Source of the DNA: Veillonella atypica KON
Lineage (GTDB): Bacteria; Bacillota; Negativicutes; Veillonellales; Veillonellaceae
Assembly: GCF_002959915.1 (NCBI RefSeq)
Contig: NZ_PPDE01000009.1
Span: forward strand, 62,001 to 126,000
Reading direction: 5' to 3'
DNA length: 64,000 nucleotides
The translations under genes and the position numbers were made by a program. The notes under the pieces were generated by a model that saw only the letters and a list, made by a program, of their open reading frames with translations, searched no databases and was not told the origin of the DNA. Positions within the stretch are counted from its first letter, which is position 1, and each line of letters opens with the position of its first letter. Below, piece after piece: positions 8,863 to 16,708 of this stretch.

Positions 8863-9408
8863 TTACAAATCATTAGCTACTTCAATCTGACATTGACGCA
8901 TAGTTAATAATGCTGCTTCATGGCTTTCCTCAGTAACCCCTGCACAGCAATTAGGATCTACATGAATAGGAACCTCTGGCAAGCCAGCTTTCAACAATAT
9001 GGCATTCGACACAACGCACACATCTGTACAAACACCGACCAAAGTTATACTTTCAATAGGCTCAGCTGTATTCATACCTTGCAAACGCGTAACCAATTCA
9101 GAGGATCCAAAATTAGGTTTATCAATGATAAAGTACGGATGGATGGTATTGCGTTTTTCTGCGGCCGTAATGAGGCTCTCCATAATTTGCCAACCAATCG
9201 TATCTTTCACACAATGCACAACTGGCAAATGCTGACCTTCTTGGCTTTCAAGATAATTAGTATCGTGAGTATCTCGTGTAAAAATAACTGGTCCATCAAA
9301 GGATGCAATTTTTTGACGTACAGTATCCACGATGGCCTGAGCCTCTGGAGAACCAAGAGAGCCATCCACAAAATCATGTTGCATATCAATTACGACTAAA
9401 ACGTTCAT
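8863..9408 (-). CDS. Isochorismatase-like cysteine hydrolase (nicotinamidase-type)
   Basis: A 181-residue cysteine hydrolase. The triad is visible as Asp8 (VVIDMQHDF), Lys97 (IDKPNFGSS) and Cys131 (GVCTDVCVVSNA), with a DTHDTNY metal-site segment near residue 46. This pattern fits nicotinamidase, which deamidates nicotinamide in NAD salvage, but related hydrolases act on other amides, so the substrate is uncertain. The SD (GGAGGG) lies in the last codons of the upstream pgpA-like gene, three bases from its stop, so the two are translationally close and surely co-transcribed. Confidence 0.85.
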   Translation of the reverse strand: MNVLVVIDMQHDFVDGSLGSPEAQAIVDTVRQKIASFDGPVIFTRDTHDTNYLESQEGQHLPVVHCVKDTIGWQIMESLITAAEKRNTIHPYFIIDKPNFGSSELVTRLQGMNTAEPIESITLVGVCTDVCVVSNAILLKAGLPEVPIHVDPNCCAGVTEESHEAALLTMRQCQIEVANDL

Positions 9409-9411
9409 GTT

Positions 9412-9924
9412 CTATCCCTCCACAACGACATGGTGCACCCGATTCGGCGTATTATGGGCAATGCGACCTGCTGCAGCGGCCGCCACGGCACCAACTAAAT
9501 CATCAAGAAACGTATTGCAGTGACTATCAACTTGACTATCTAGATTTTTAACAATGCCCGGTTTTACCTTATCAATATAACCATAGTTCGTAAATCCAAT
9601 AGATCCGTATAAATTCACAATGGATAAAGCGAGGATTTCATCAATACCAAACAACGCTTCATCACGAGTCATGATACTTTGTAGTGGCTCAGATAATTTC
9701 TTCTGCTCCGCCAATCTATCCAATTCTATGCCCGTAATAATGGCATTTTGTGTTTCTCGTTTTTCAAGTACGGCCTGTACACTCTCTACGCACTCGTCCA
9801 TCGTCAAATCAGGAATATATGGTTGTTGAATCATCATCACAATATCTGCAATGTCCTGAACGGTAACGCCTCGTTCCTTTAATAAATTATACGTACACGC
9901 CTTTAATTCCTCCTGAGATATCAT
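9412..9924 (-). CDS. Phosphatidylglycerophosphatase A-like protein (YutG family)
   Basis: A 170-residue protein whose LLKERGVTVQDIADIV, DEILALSIVNLYGSIGFTN and NTFLDDLVGAVAAAAAGRIAH segments match the PgpA/YutG family. Members remove the phosphate from phosphatidylglycerophosphate or have related unknown roles. The conserved DD pair in FLDDLVG is present. It lacks the membrane helices of E. coli PgpA, as is common for YutG-type proteins. It is first gene of a two-gene unit with the hydrolase at 8863. Confidence 0.8.
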   Translation of the reverse strand: MISQEELKACTYNLLKERGVTVQDIADIVMMIQQPYIPDLTMDECVESVQAVLEKRETQNAIITGIELDRLAEQKKLSEPLQSIMTRDEALFGIDEILALSIVNLYGSIGFTNYGYIDKVKPGIVKNLDSQVDSHCNTFLDDLVGAVAAAAAGRIAHNTPNRVHHVVVEG

Positions 9925-9982
9925 AATTGCTCCTCAAAATTATACAAATTTACGTAACACATTATACCTTGATTATACCACG

Positions 9983-10017
9983 AAAAAATCCCTACCGATG
10001 TTCTATCGGTAGGGATT
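9983..10017 (-). terminator. Terminator of the YjdM gene
   Basis: AATCCCTACCGAT pairs with ATCGGTAGGGATT across a 4-base loop and is followed by a T-run on the minus strand, six bases after the stop codon at 10024. Confidence 0.9.
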
Positions 10018-10023
10018 CCATGA

Positions 10024-10368
10024 TTAGATTTTCTTAACCATTTCAGATTTCAATGCCATCGCACCAAAACCATCGATTTTGCAATCGATATCGTGTCCGT
10101 CGCTCGCATCAGAAATAAGGCGAATGTTTTTAACACGCGTACCTTGTTTCAATACGCCAGCGCCTTTTACTTTGAGGTCTTTTACAACAACAACGGTATC
10201 GCCATCAGCTAGCTCGTTGCCGTTAGCATCGCGAATGATACCTGCTTCAGCTGCAGCTTGTGCGTCAGCCGCTGTCCATTCATTGCCACACATAGGGCAG
10301 ATAAACATATGACCGTCTTCGTATGTGTACTCATCGCCGCACTTAGGGCAGTTAGGTAAATTTGCCAT
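10024..10368 (-). CDS. yjdM: Zinc-ribbon protein YjdM (PhnA family)
   Basis: A 114-residue protein with an N-terminal zinc ribbon (Cys7-x2-Cys10 and Cys24-x2-Cys27) and a C-terminal SH3-like PhnA domain ([37 protein letters not shown]). The old name alkylphosphonate utilization protein is misleading, since it is not phosphonoacetate hydrolase and its function is unknown. It stands alone with its own terminator. Confidence 0.92.
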   Translation of the reverse strand: MANLPNCPKCGDEYTYEDGHMFICPMCGNEWTAADAQAAAEAGIIRDANGNELADGDTVVVVKDLKVKGAGVLKQGTRVKNIRLISDASDGHDIDCKIDGFGAMALKSEMVKKI

Positions 10369-10480
10369 TTAGATCTCCTTTTTCACTACATAATGAAAGT
10401 ATTATACATTTATCCCTTCTTTGAAACGCTCGTAAATTTATATTTAATTAATCTAAGCACATCATCTATAAATATTTATA

Positions 10481-10879
10481 CTATATTAGTTCTAGTTCTT
10501 GCTTTAAAGCTCGTTGTAAAATTTGTGAAAAATTAAGTTGTTTCTCTTCTGCTTTATGATTTAACCAGCTTGGGATTGTGAGAGTCTTTTTTATAGCCTT
10601 GTTATCTGTTCTTTTTAAATACTCTTCTTCGTCCCATTTTACTAAATCTATAAACTCCCCTTCATTACATTTAATATCGATTGGATTACTTGCTTTTGGA
10701 AATTCCTCGCCATCCTCACTCAATGAATATAAATAAATACCTAGTGCATCTTCAGCCATCTCTACCGCTTCACATAAAGTATCACCTTCAGTTACGCAGC
10801 CTAATAAATCTGGAAAACTTACCGTATATCCATTTTCACCGTCTGTACTAAATACAGCTGGGTACATTTCCTTTCTCAT
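10481..10879 (-). CDS. hicB: HicB-type antitoxin
   Basis: A 132-residue antitoxin. The N-terminal partial RNase H-like HicB fold is visible (YTVSFPDLLGCVTEGDTL, ALGIYLY, about 17-55). The C-terminus carries a ribbon-helix-helix/Arc-like DNA-binding part (KKTLTIPSWLNHKAEEKQ, FSQILQRALK, about 97-130). It neutralises HicA and represses the operon. hicA lies 67 bp upstream on the same strand. A HicB C-terminal remnant of the same type lies at 46582-46764. Confidence 0.92.
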   Translation of the reverse strand: MRKEMYPAVFSTDGENGYTVSFPDLLGCVTEGDTLCEAVEMAEDALGIYLYSLSEDGEEFPKASNPIDIKCNEGEFIDLVKWDEEEYLKRTDNKAIKKTLTIPSWLNHKAEEKQLNFSQILQRALKQELELI

Positions 10880-10946
10880 TATTTCCTCCTATCTAGACAT
10901 TCAGCTTGTGATTATCTTAACTCCACCATTTTATCTTGATAGGGGG

Positions 10947-11132
10947 CTATTTAAGCCCCGCTTGCTTCAAGATTGTTTGTAATGTTTTAGGTTTTAAATC
11001 TTCTTTATGTAGTGCTATAGTCACTCGCCCATTTTTTGTTGGATGTTTTAATATATGATGTGAACCTCTAACTCTATCAATATACCAACCATCCTTTGTT
11101 AAAACCTTCATTAACTCTTTTGGTGTGGTCAA
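10947..11132 (-). CDS. hicA: HicA-type mRNA interferase toxin
   Basis: A 61-residue toxin with the double-stranded RNA-binding-like HicA fold: KELMKVLTKDGW, then the active-site histidine region RGSHHILKHP and ending LQTILKQAGLK. It has the usual full length, so the pair looks functional. The start appears to be TTG (11130-11132) with a weak GGACGG SD; weak initiation of the toxin would fit a toxin-first operon. The promoter is at 11172-11200. Confidence 0.9.
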   Translation of the reverse strand: MTTPKELMKVLTKDGWYIDRVRGSHHILKHPTKNGRVTIALHKEDLKPKTLQTILKQAGLK

Positions 11133-11171
11133 ACTTTAATCACCGTCCTTTTATATTTTTGATTTATATAT

Positions 11172-11200
11172 ATATTAATACGTATTTATACGTATGTCAA
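11172..11200 (-). promoter_or_regulatory. hicAB promoter with an operator in the spacer
   Basis: On the minus strand TTGACA (11195-11200) and TAATAT (11172-11177) are 17 bp apart. The spacer holds two direct ATACGTAT copies (11178-11185, 11188-11195) that together form a near-palindrome. An RHH protein such as HicB binding here would block RNA polymerase. Confidence 0.7.
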
Positions 11201-11560
11201 TTATTTGTAATCTTGATTCAAAAGATGTTCATACAACTCTAACTTATCTTCTAGATTATTCTTATAGCCTTCCAATCGTTTAATTTCGGCCTCAATAAAC
11301 CGATAATGCTCTTCTAGTAATGTCATTCTTTCATGGACCGTATGAGATCCGGCATACCGCAAGTCCGCATATCGCTTGATGTTCGCAAGCGGCATTCCCA
11401 TGTCTTTCAAACGTTTAATAAACTGCACAAAACCCACATCCTCCGCATGATAATTGCGAATACCGTTCTGCCGCTCAATGTGAAGGAACCCTTGATCCTC
11501 ATAATATCGCAATGTAGAAATAGACAGTCCCACCAATTTTGAAAATTCACCGATTTTCAT
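11201..11560 (-). CDS. MerR-family transcriptional regulator
   Basis: A 119-residue regulator with the MerR winged HTH (MKIGEFSKLVGLSISTLRYYEDQGFL, then NGIRNY) and a long C-terminal dimerisation helix (about 75-115). No cysteine is present, so it is not a metal- or thiol-sensing MerR of the classic kinds. It is divergent from the CMD gene at 11627 and probably controls it through the 19-bp-spaced promoter between them. Confidence 0.9.
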   Translation of the reverse strand: MKIGEFSKLVGLSISTLRYYEDQGFLHIERQNGIRNYHAEDVGFVQFIKRLKDMGMPLANIKRYADLRYAGSHTVHERMTLLEEHYRFIEAEIKRLEGYKNNLEDKLELYEHLLNQDYK

Positions 11561-11572
11561 ACTTTCACCACC

Positions 11573-11603
11573 TTGACCTCAAGTATACTCGAGCATATAT
11601 CAT
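11573..11603 (+). promoter_or_regulatory. MerR-type promoter between regulator and CMD gene
   Basis: TTGACC (11573-11578) and TATCAT (11598-11603) are 19 bp apart, the over-long spacing typical of MerR-activated promoters. The spacer contains a near-palindrome CTCAAGTATACTCGAG. Confidence 0.6.
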
Positions 11604-11626
11604 ACGTCTAGACGGAGGTAATAATT

Positions 11627-12007
11627 ATGAAAGAAACACGTTTTAACATCGGTATGAACACATTGAAACAAATTGACGAGCTGCACGGCGAGGAGGTGTA
11701 TAACACAATTCAAGAGATTTCACCGGCCATAGCCGATTTATTGGTCGAACTGTTCGGCGACATCTACACGCGCCCCAACCTGGATTTCAAGGAACGGGAA
11801 CTGATTACGCTCGCATCCCTGTTAACGCTGGGCGGTTGCGAGGCACAGCTGAAAATACACACCAATGCGGCACTCAATGTCGGTATTGCGCCCGAGCAAA
11901 TCGTAGAGGTCTGTACCCACTGCATCCCCTATGCGGGATTTCCACGCGTGCTGAACGCACTGTTTACGGTGAAAGCGGTCTTTGAAGAACGAAATGTTCT
12001 GAATTAA
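11627..12007 (+). CDS. Carboxymuconolactone decarboxylase (CMD) family protein
   Basis: A 126-residue all-helical protein of the CMD/AhpD-like family. The core FKERELITLASLLTLGGCEAQLKIHTNAALNVG (about 54-86) holds Cys71 and His78. It has no CXXC pair, so an AhpD-type thiol activity is less likely. It resembles each half of the two-domain CMD protein at 61911. The divergent MerR regulator suggests induction by a small molecule. GGAGG precedes the ATG. Confidence 0.88.
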   Translation: MKETRFNIGMNTLKQIDELHGEEVYNTIQEISPAIADLLVELFGDIYTRPNLDFKERELITLASLLTLGGCEAQLKIHTNAALNVGIAPEQIVEVCTHCIPYAGFPRVLNALFTVKAVFEERNVLN

Positions 12008-12062
12008 GGAATGAGCTGCAATAAAAAGAGAGGGGTTCCGATGGAATCCCTCAATGTACATT

Positions 12063-12106
12063 ATATTATAATGAGATTGACGATATACGCCATTCTCATT
12101 ATAATG
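12063..12106. terminator. Inverted repeat downstream of the CMD gene
   Basis: ATTATAATGAGA and TCTCATTATAAT pair across a loop of about 18 bases. It lies between the CMD stop and the 3' side of the toxin locus and could end transcripts from either side, although the T-run is poor. Confidence 0.5.
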
Positions 12107-12179
12107 TAATAAAGAGATAGTCGACGAGTGGTTCCGTCAGGCTCATCCCAAAACATTATAAAACATGCAGAAATGGCCT

Positions 12180-12216
12180 TTCGTTTTCAGCTACCAGTTG
12201 GTAACGAAGGGCTATT
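12180..12216 (-). terminator. Hairpin after the holin-like toxin
   Basis: GCCCTTCGTT and AACGAAAGGC arms (one mismatch) close a loop with an inner ACCAACTGGT palindrome, overlapping the toxin stop. It may be the toxin terminator or the antisense contact region. Confidence 0.45.
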
Positions 12217-12313
12217 TGTCGTTATTACGACAAATCAGCACTATCAATGCTCCAAAGGAAATAACTACAGTTAAAATCCCAAGGACAATCATAATGATTT
12301 CGTAGGCACTCAT
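12212..12313 (-). CDS. Putative holin-like type I toxin (33 residues)
   Basis: A short minus-strand ORF reads MSAYEIIMIVLGILTVVI followed by SFGALIVLICRNNDK: one hydrophobic helix and a short polar, charged tail. This is the pattern of Firmicute holin-like toxins (Hol_Tox, TxpA/BsrG-like). A very strong SD (AAGGGGGTG) sits 6 bases before the ATG, as in that family. Members insert into the membrane and are silenced by an antisense RNA. A 14-bp inverted repeat brackets the gene (12115-12128 and 12351-12364), and a hairpin follows at 12180-12216. The antisense RNA was not located with certainty. Confidence 0.8.
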   Translation of the reverse strand: MSAYEIIMIVLGILTVVISFGALIVLICRNNDK

Positions 12314-12408
12314 AGGCTTCACCCCCTTCAAAGAAAAAGGGCGACCCAACCTCGTCGACTATCTTATGTACTTATAATATAGTCTGAATTCTAGAGACTG
12401 TCAATTTA

Positions 12409-12906
12409 CTACCCCAGGCGTTTACGCAAGATAGCATAGAGAATCATGCTAATAATAACGCTCATAACGGCTTGGATGGTATTGGTCACAATACTAGCAA
12501 TGGCTACGCCTGGATCGAAGACAAAGTATTCGGCGATGAAATAGCCTGCTACGATAATAATACCACCTACGACAGTTGCTACCAAAGCAGAGGTAGTTGT
12601 CTTATTGTTATAGACAGTACCGACAAGATAGCCTTCAATGCCTTTCACCACGAAGGTAATCGGTACAAAGACTGCGTAGCCAAGGAATAAATCAGCTAAC
12701 GCTGGTCCAATAGCACCAATATAGGCGCCATATTTTCGACCTAATAATAAAGCGGATGTCATGATAACGACATCTCCAACATTGAAATAGCCGCGTATGC
12801 CAGGTACTGGAATTTTCGTATACATTGTAAGCAATGTAGCGAGGGCAATCAATACGGCTGTGAGTACTAACGCGGATGTAGTACTGCGGGTTTGAACGTG
12901 TTGCAT
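12409..12906 (-). CDS. ECF transporter S component
   Basis: A 165-residue membrane protein with about five to six hydrophobic segments. TKIPVPGIRGYFNVGDVVIMTSALLLG and GAIGPALADLFLGYAVFVPITFVVKGIEG are typical of the substrate-binding S subunit of energy-coupling factor vitamin transporters. The substrate cannot be told, since no riboswitch or biosynthetic neighbour is present. The shared EcfA/EcfT module is not in the window. Its start has an SD (AAGGAGGACG). Confidence 0.85.
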   Translation of the reverse strand: MQHVQTRSTTSALVLTAVLIALATLLTMYTKIPVPGIRGYFNVGDVVIMTSALLLGRKYGAYIGAIGPALADLFLGYAVFVPITFVVKGIEGYLVGTVYNNKTTTSALVATVVGGIIIVAGYFIAEYFVFDPGVAIASIVTNTIQAVMSVIISMILYAILRKRLG

Positions 12907-12925
12907 AGCGTCCTCCTTATAAAGA

Positions 12926-12963
12926 AAATAGGCATGTGAATAATTACATCACATGCCTATACT
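12926..12963 (-). terminator. Terminator of the DUF2695 gene
   Basis: ATAGGCATGTGA pairs with TCACATGCCTAT across 8 bases, with a T-rich tail on the minus strand. It lies after the DUF2695 stop (13019) and before the ECF gene; it could also be a leader attenuator for the latter. Confidence 0.7.
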
Positions 12964-13018
12964 ATAAACCTTTATGGTAACACTTGTAAATAAAAGGAAT
13001 TAACTATAGAAAATACTA

Positions 13019-13312
13019 TTAACGGTACTCTTCAAAACGTTCCTCTACATTGTAGAGAACCTCGCAATCACAACCGCCACCTTCGTTGATAATCCAATCT
13101 AGTACGCTTTCAACATCTATCTTTTGTGTTTCTAAAAATTCTCTTGTGAAAGTCAAACTATGGTCGCAACCGTCATTCGCCTCTAATTTCTCGTCTACAT
13201 AGTCAAAGAGATTCCAAAACAACTCTTCGTCCATAGGTAAGCTATCTTGAAAATTCTGTTTTTCTTTAGCTTTATAGTCTTTCAATAATTCCTTTTTACG
13301 TGCTTTGTCCAT
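13019..13312 (-). CDS. DUF2695 protein
   Basis: A 97-residue soluble acidic protein. The C-terminal NEGGGCDCEVLYNVEERFE with the CDC motif, and the GCDHSLTFTREFL segment near residue 49, match DUF2695. Two Cys pairs and a His hint at metal binding, but no function is known. Family members are often found in polymorphic-toxin immunity neighbourhoods, which would fit the array that starts 1 kb downstream. Confidence 0.8.
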   Translation of the reverse strand: MDKARKKELLKDYKAKEKQNFQDSLPMDEELFWNLFDYVDEKLEANDGCDHSLTFTREFLETQKIDVESVLDWIINEGGGCDCEVLYNVEERFEEYR

Positions 13313-13456
13313 TTTTATGTACCATCTTTATACTATCTTCCCAAGAACAAACTAATATCAAAAGACTTAACATTCTGTGCACATAACAAACCACATTTGA
13401 TATAATTATTATAAACATAGAAAAATAATTTATTTTTATCAAATAAGGATCCTATA

Positions 13457-13987
13457 ATGCTTCGACTATTACTAATACCAATCATATTAATACTAATACC
13501 ACTCACTAGTCATGCTGTTTCACTAAATGATATTCATAACAATCCCAACCAATATACTTTAGTATATTCAGATGAAAAAATAGAAGAGTATGTAGATACA
13601 AATAGTATAAAATCAATAAGATATGCGCCACCATATTATGTAATTAATGCAAATACGCTCCTAGTATCATATCAACATAATATTATTATGCAAACAGACG
13701 AAACATTCTTTTATAATTATGATAATAATATAAGAACTTTATTGAAATCAGGTATGAGTAAACAAGAATTAGCTAATAGAATAAATATGGATACTGGACT
13801 AAAATATAAAGTCAACTCCACTTCCGCCTTTAATTTTGATGGTTCTAGTTTTATGCCTACCGAAATTTTACATCAAGAACCTGAAATACCGGGCTTTTTA
13901 TCCCCAGTCTACCATTCAGCAATGTTTGCGTTTTATAAAACCTACAATCTTTACTTTAATCCTAAAGCACCAAAACAACCCTATTAA
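13457..13987 (+). CDS. Small secreted protein (lineage-specific family)
   Basis: A 176-residue protein with a clear signal peptide (MLRLLLIPIILILIPLTSHA, cleavage near 20). The mature part has YVDTNSIKSIRYAPPYYVINANT and FFYNYDN. These match YIDRSSLNVQKYAPPQYIISVNT and FFYNSDL in the protein at 24613, so they are one family, with more distant relatives at 25146 and 62865. It is AT-rich compared with neighbouring housekeeping genes. Function unknown; exported to periplasm or surface. Confidence 0.8.
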   Translation: MLRLLLIPIILILIPLTSHAVSLNDIHNNPNQYTLVYSDEKIEEYVDTNSIKSIRYAPPYYVINANTLLVSYQHNIIMQTDETFFYNYDNNIRTLLKSGMSKQELANRINMDTGLKYKVNSTSAFNFDGSSFMPTEILHQEPEIPGFLSPVYHSAMFAFYKTYNLYFNPKAPKQPY

Positions 13988-14137
13988 ATAAATAACATCG
14001 AGAATAATTATTATACCTTTATAACTATTCTCGATTCCATAATAAAATTTCCAAAATACAATTAGCATAAAACTTTCAAATTACTAATCATTGCCAGTAT
14101 TCATTAATAGCTTTATGGATACTGGTTTGTTATATTC

Positions 14138-14644
14138 TTAGCAAATCGATACAAGCACATGCCCGTTAGCTTCGAGCACTTGTTTATAGAATCGTTTCAT
14201 TTGCTCGAAATCATGAAGAAGTTCATCTTTAATTTCTTCCTCTTCCTCATCATAGTCCCAAATATTTGGATAAAGCTCTGCTTCTTTGCAAGCAGTCATA
14301 TCAAAAGATTCGAGTGCACTTTCAATATCAAATTGATCTAGAGCTGCCATGATATTGGCTAAATGATTGTGTTCTGTATATGCTACATAGTCTGATATAT
14401 CCTCAACAGCCATTACGCCTAGTACCGCTTGGCTAAGAGGATTTTTATCGTCTTTATGGTCAGTGCCTACACCAGTTAGCACAAAATGGAGTACATCCCA
14501 CATCTTGTCGATATCAAGCAATAACTCATCATCGTCATTCCACTCTTCAACACTTTCAAGAATTTCCTCTTCTTCTGAGCCCATGGCTTTAAGCTCTTTT
14601 AAATTTACATCGCTTAAACAGCTATAATTAGCAATTAGTCCCAT
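14138..14644 (-). CDS. YfbM-like DUF1877 protein, immunity-array member
   Basis: A 168-residue soluble, strongly acidic protein. The start at 14644 (MGLIANYSCLSD) is used because GGAGGG precedes it by 8 bases. The opening, LDIDKMWDVLHFVLTG (about 45-60) and later PLSQAVLG match DUF1877/YfbM. Some members are predicted immunity proteins of contact-dependent toxins. It is the last of seven similarly oriented genes. Confidence 0.78.
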   Translation of the reverse strand: MGLIANYSCLSDVNLKELKAMGSEEEEILESVEEWNDDDELLLDIDKMWDVLHFVLTGVGTDHKDDKNPLSQAVLGVMAVEDISDYVAYTEHNHLANIMAALDQFDIESALESFDMTACKEAELYPNIWDYDEEEEEIKDELLHDFEQMKRFYKQVLEANGHVLVSIC

Positions 14645-14666
14645 AGTCAAAACCCTCCATAGATTA

Positions 14667-15260
14667 TTAGTGGTCAATCTCTGTCAGTAGTTCTAGCAAT
14701 TTTCCCTCTTCTTCATTAGCTTCATCCAATAATGGCTTACCAAATAAAAGCACTTGCAGTGAGTAGTAATAGAAGCTAAAGAATAAATCAGCAGGGAATA
14801 CTTCCTCTTCCTCATATCTAAGAACATCTTCATCTTCATCGTATTCTTCAGACCAAAGATACTCTTCGTTGAGCATATCCGCAAAACTCGGTAGTGGATC
14901 TGCATGTTCTAGCATAAGACCATCTCTAATACACTCAGCAATAATTATGAATAATTCAGCTAATTCTTTTACTAAATATCTTGCGACCTCATTATGACCT
15001 TGTTCTTCAACGGCTTTTTTAAAAATACGTAATAGAAAAATCAGCGCAAAGGGCGTAGCATGCCATAAAGTCGATTGATGCTCAATGTTTTGTGCCAACT
15101 CTTCACCTGCCGCATCAATGGCATCAACGTCCTTCATATCCCACAACGCCTCAAAATGAGTAGGAAAATCTGTAGCACGGCCGTAAGTTGTGGTCAAACG
15201 ATGCCAAGGTATGTCACTGACTTTCACAGTTTCTATATATTGTTTCGTCACAGTATCCAT
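14667..15260 (-). CDS. Hypothetical acidic helical protein, immunity-array member
   Basis: 197 residues from the start at 15260 (MDTVTKQY, SD AAAGGTG). Mostly helical with very acidic stretches (EEYDEDEDVLRYEEEEVF, about 145-165). I do not recognise the family. No signal peptide or clear membrane helix. It lies between the DUF1877 gene and an Imm26-like gene with short gaps, suggesting one operon of toxin-neutralising proteins. Confidence 0.7.
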   Translation of the reverse strand: MDTVTKQYIETVKVSDIPWHRLTTTYGRATDFPTHFEALWDMKDVDAIDAAGEELAQNIEHQSTLWHATPFALIFLLRIFKKAVEEQGHNEVARYLVKELAELFIIIAECIRDGLMLEHADPLPSFADMLNEEYLWSEEYDEDEDVLRYEEEEVFPADLFFSFYYYSLQVLLFGKPLLDEANEEEGKLLELLTEIDH

Positions 15261-15298
15261 TAAATTTACACCTTTATAGTAACGCATTCTCCTGAAGA

Positions 15299-16105
15299 TT
15301 ATTTCTGAATAACCTCTTTCACCAGTTCATAGGTGTCTATGAGACGCAGTTTTCCTAGCCTAGGATTATCTGCAATCTCCTCATAGATATCTTCCAACGT
15401 GCCTGCTGGTGCTAGTTTCCACAGCTTGCACGGATATAGCTCAACGGTTCCGATGATTTCTAAATTTTCTAGCAATAGGCCTAGGTCCTTATGATTAAAC
15501 CAACAGTCGGTATCGATAGCGAAATTTGTATTGTCTTTCCGGCAGGCAATTTTACTATTTAAAAACTGCTCCATTGTAGGTTTTTCTTTTTGTAAAAGCC
15601 GCGTACAGGCCAAATGGTACTCGATTTTCCGCGGTGATTGATCCACATCAGATACAAAAATAGCTCCATACTCGTTTTCAAACTTAACAGCTAATACGTC
15701 GCCCACCTTAACATGAGGTTCTCGCTTTGTTTTAGATTTACGAACCTTTAGAGGCTTTGGATTTTCACTTTGTAGTTGTACAGCTAATCTATCTAACACC
15801 TTTTGACGTTGTTTGAGCGCCTTACTATCAATTTCTAGCCAAAACTCATGAGCACCCTTCGCGATTATATCTAATGCTTTCTCTTTGATATCCTGCGATA
15901 AATGACCTATCTTCCACAGCGAATAGGCTACGGCAGTCCAATAAATTTCTGTATAGAATTCGTCAGTGCAAAAATTCTGCTCTTCAGCCAAAATCTCCGA
16001 AACAATTGTATCAATACTAGTGCCATCTCTATAGCGCTCAACAATCAAATTATAAATATCATGGCCATCATCACTATCTATGATTTTTACTCCATCAATA
16101 GCCAT
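15299..16105 (-). CDS. Protein with an Imm26-like domain, immunity-array member
   Basis: A 268-residue protein. The N-terminal half is helical (to about residue 115), then a basic linker (KVRKSKTKREP) and a C-terminal beta-rich part starting KVGDVLAVKFENEYGAIFVSDVD (about 131-153), which resembles immunity protein 26 domains (GD.fa....g.yg...v). The resemblance is by eye. AAAGGAG precedes the ATG. Confidence 0.65.
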   Translation of the reverse strand: MAIDGVKIIDSDDGHDIYNLIVERYRDGTSIDTIVSEILAEEQNFCTDEFYTEIYWTAVAYSLWKIGHLSQDIKEKALDIIAKGAHEFWLEIDSKALKQRQKVLDRLAVQLQSENPKPLKVRKSKTKREPHVKVGDVLAVKFENEYGAIFVSDVDQSPRKIEYHLACTRLLQKEKPTMEQFLNSKIACRKDNTNFAIDTDCWFNHKDLGLLLENLEIIGTVELYPCKLWKLAPAGTLEDIYEEIADNPRLGKLRLIDTYELVKEVIQK

Positions 16106-16130
16106 ATGATTCTCCTTTTAAGCAATACGT

Positions 16131-16673
16131 CTAGAAAAACAGCATTTGTGATTCTGTAACGGTTCCATCATCTTCATGGAAATAGCAGGTATATACAGGT
16201 TCACGATGCGCCGCATCATAGAATTTCTGTAAAACAGGTGAAAGTTTCATGTCTATGGACATATGCAAAGCTTTCACAATGGGTTCCCAAAGTTCCATCG
16301 GCGAATAAGAGATAATGTCCAACTGCTTATTCTGACCATATTCTTCAAGTGTTGCCGCATCAGCATACTTACTTGAGTCACAGTAATCATGCCAACAAAT
16401 ACTAAAAACGATCAAATGAAACAAATCATCCATACTTTCAGCCAAACGGCCCGCAGCACCCTCGCTACTCCAATAACCTATGGATCCGTCCTCCAATAGA
16501 TGATATTCACCGCCAGCACCATCTACAGCAAATGCCATCCCCGGCACAGAGAACGTGCATCGACCCTCAGCGGTATCGCGTTCCTCCAGCGCATCTAGCA
16601 AGCGAAAATCGAATAGCGTATCAAAATCTTCAGCTAGTTTAGCGTCATTTCGTAATGCTTCTAAATAGTCCAT
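16131..16673 (-). CDS. SUKH/SMI1-KNR4-like hypothetical, immunity-array member
   Basis: A 180-residue soluble protein. GMAFAVDGAGGEYHLLEDGSIGYWSSEGAAGRLAESMDDL (about 45-85) resembles the G-G-E-Y and G-x-I-G-Y-x-S-E/D turns of SUKH superfamily immunity proteins, and the C-terminus (YTCYFHEDDGTV) is beta-rich. The assignment is tentative. It is 25 bp from the next gene. Confidence 0.62.
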   Translation of the reverse strand: MDYLEALRNDAKLAEDFDTLFDFRLLDALEERDTAEGRCTFSVPGMAFAVDGAGGEYHLLEDGSIGYWSSEGAAGRLAESMDDLFHLIVFSICWHDYCDSSKYADAATLEEYGQNKQLDIISYSPMELWEPIVKALHMSIDMKLSPVLQKFYDAAHREPVYTCYFHEDDGTVTESQMLFF

Positions 16674-16708
16674 ATTGATAACCTCTTATTCTATCGGCTC
16701 ATTACCAG

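Larger units (their letters stand above)
12115..12364. repeat. 14-bp inverted repeat bracketing the toxin ORF
   Basis: AGATAGTCGACGAG (12115-12128) is the exact reverse complement of CTCGTCGACTATCT (12351-12364). In the toxin transcript this would pair the 5' leader with the 3' end, a fold used by several type I toxin mRNAs to block translation. Confidence 0.75.
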
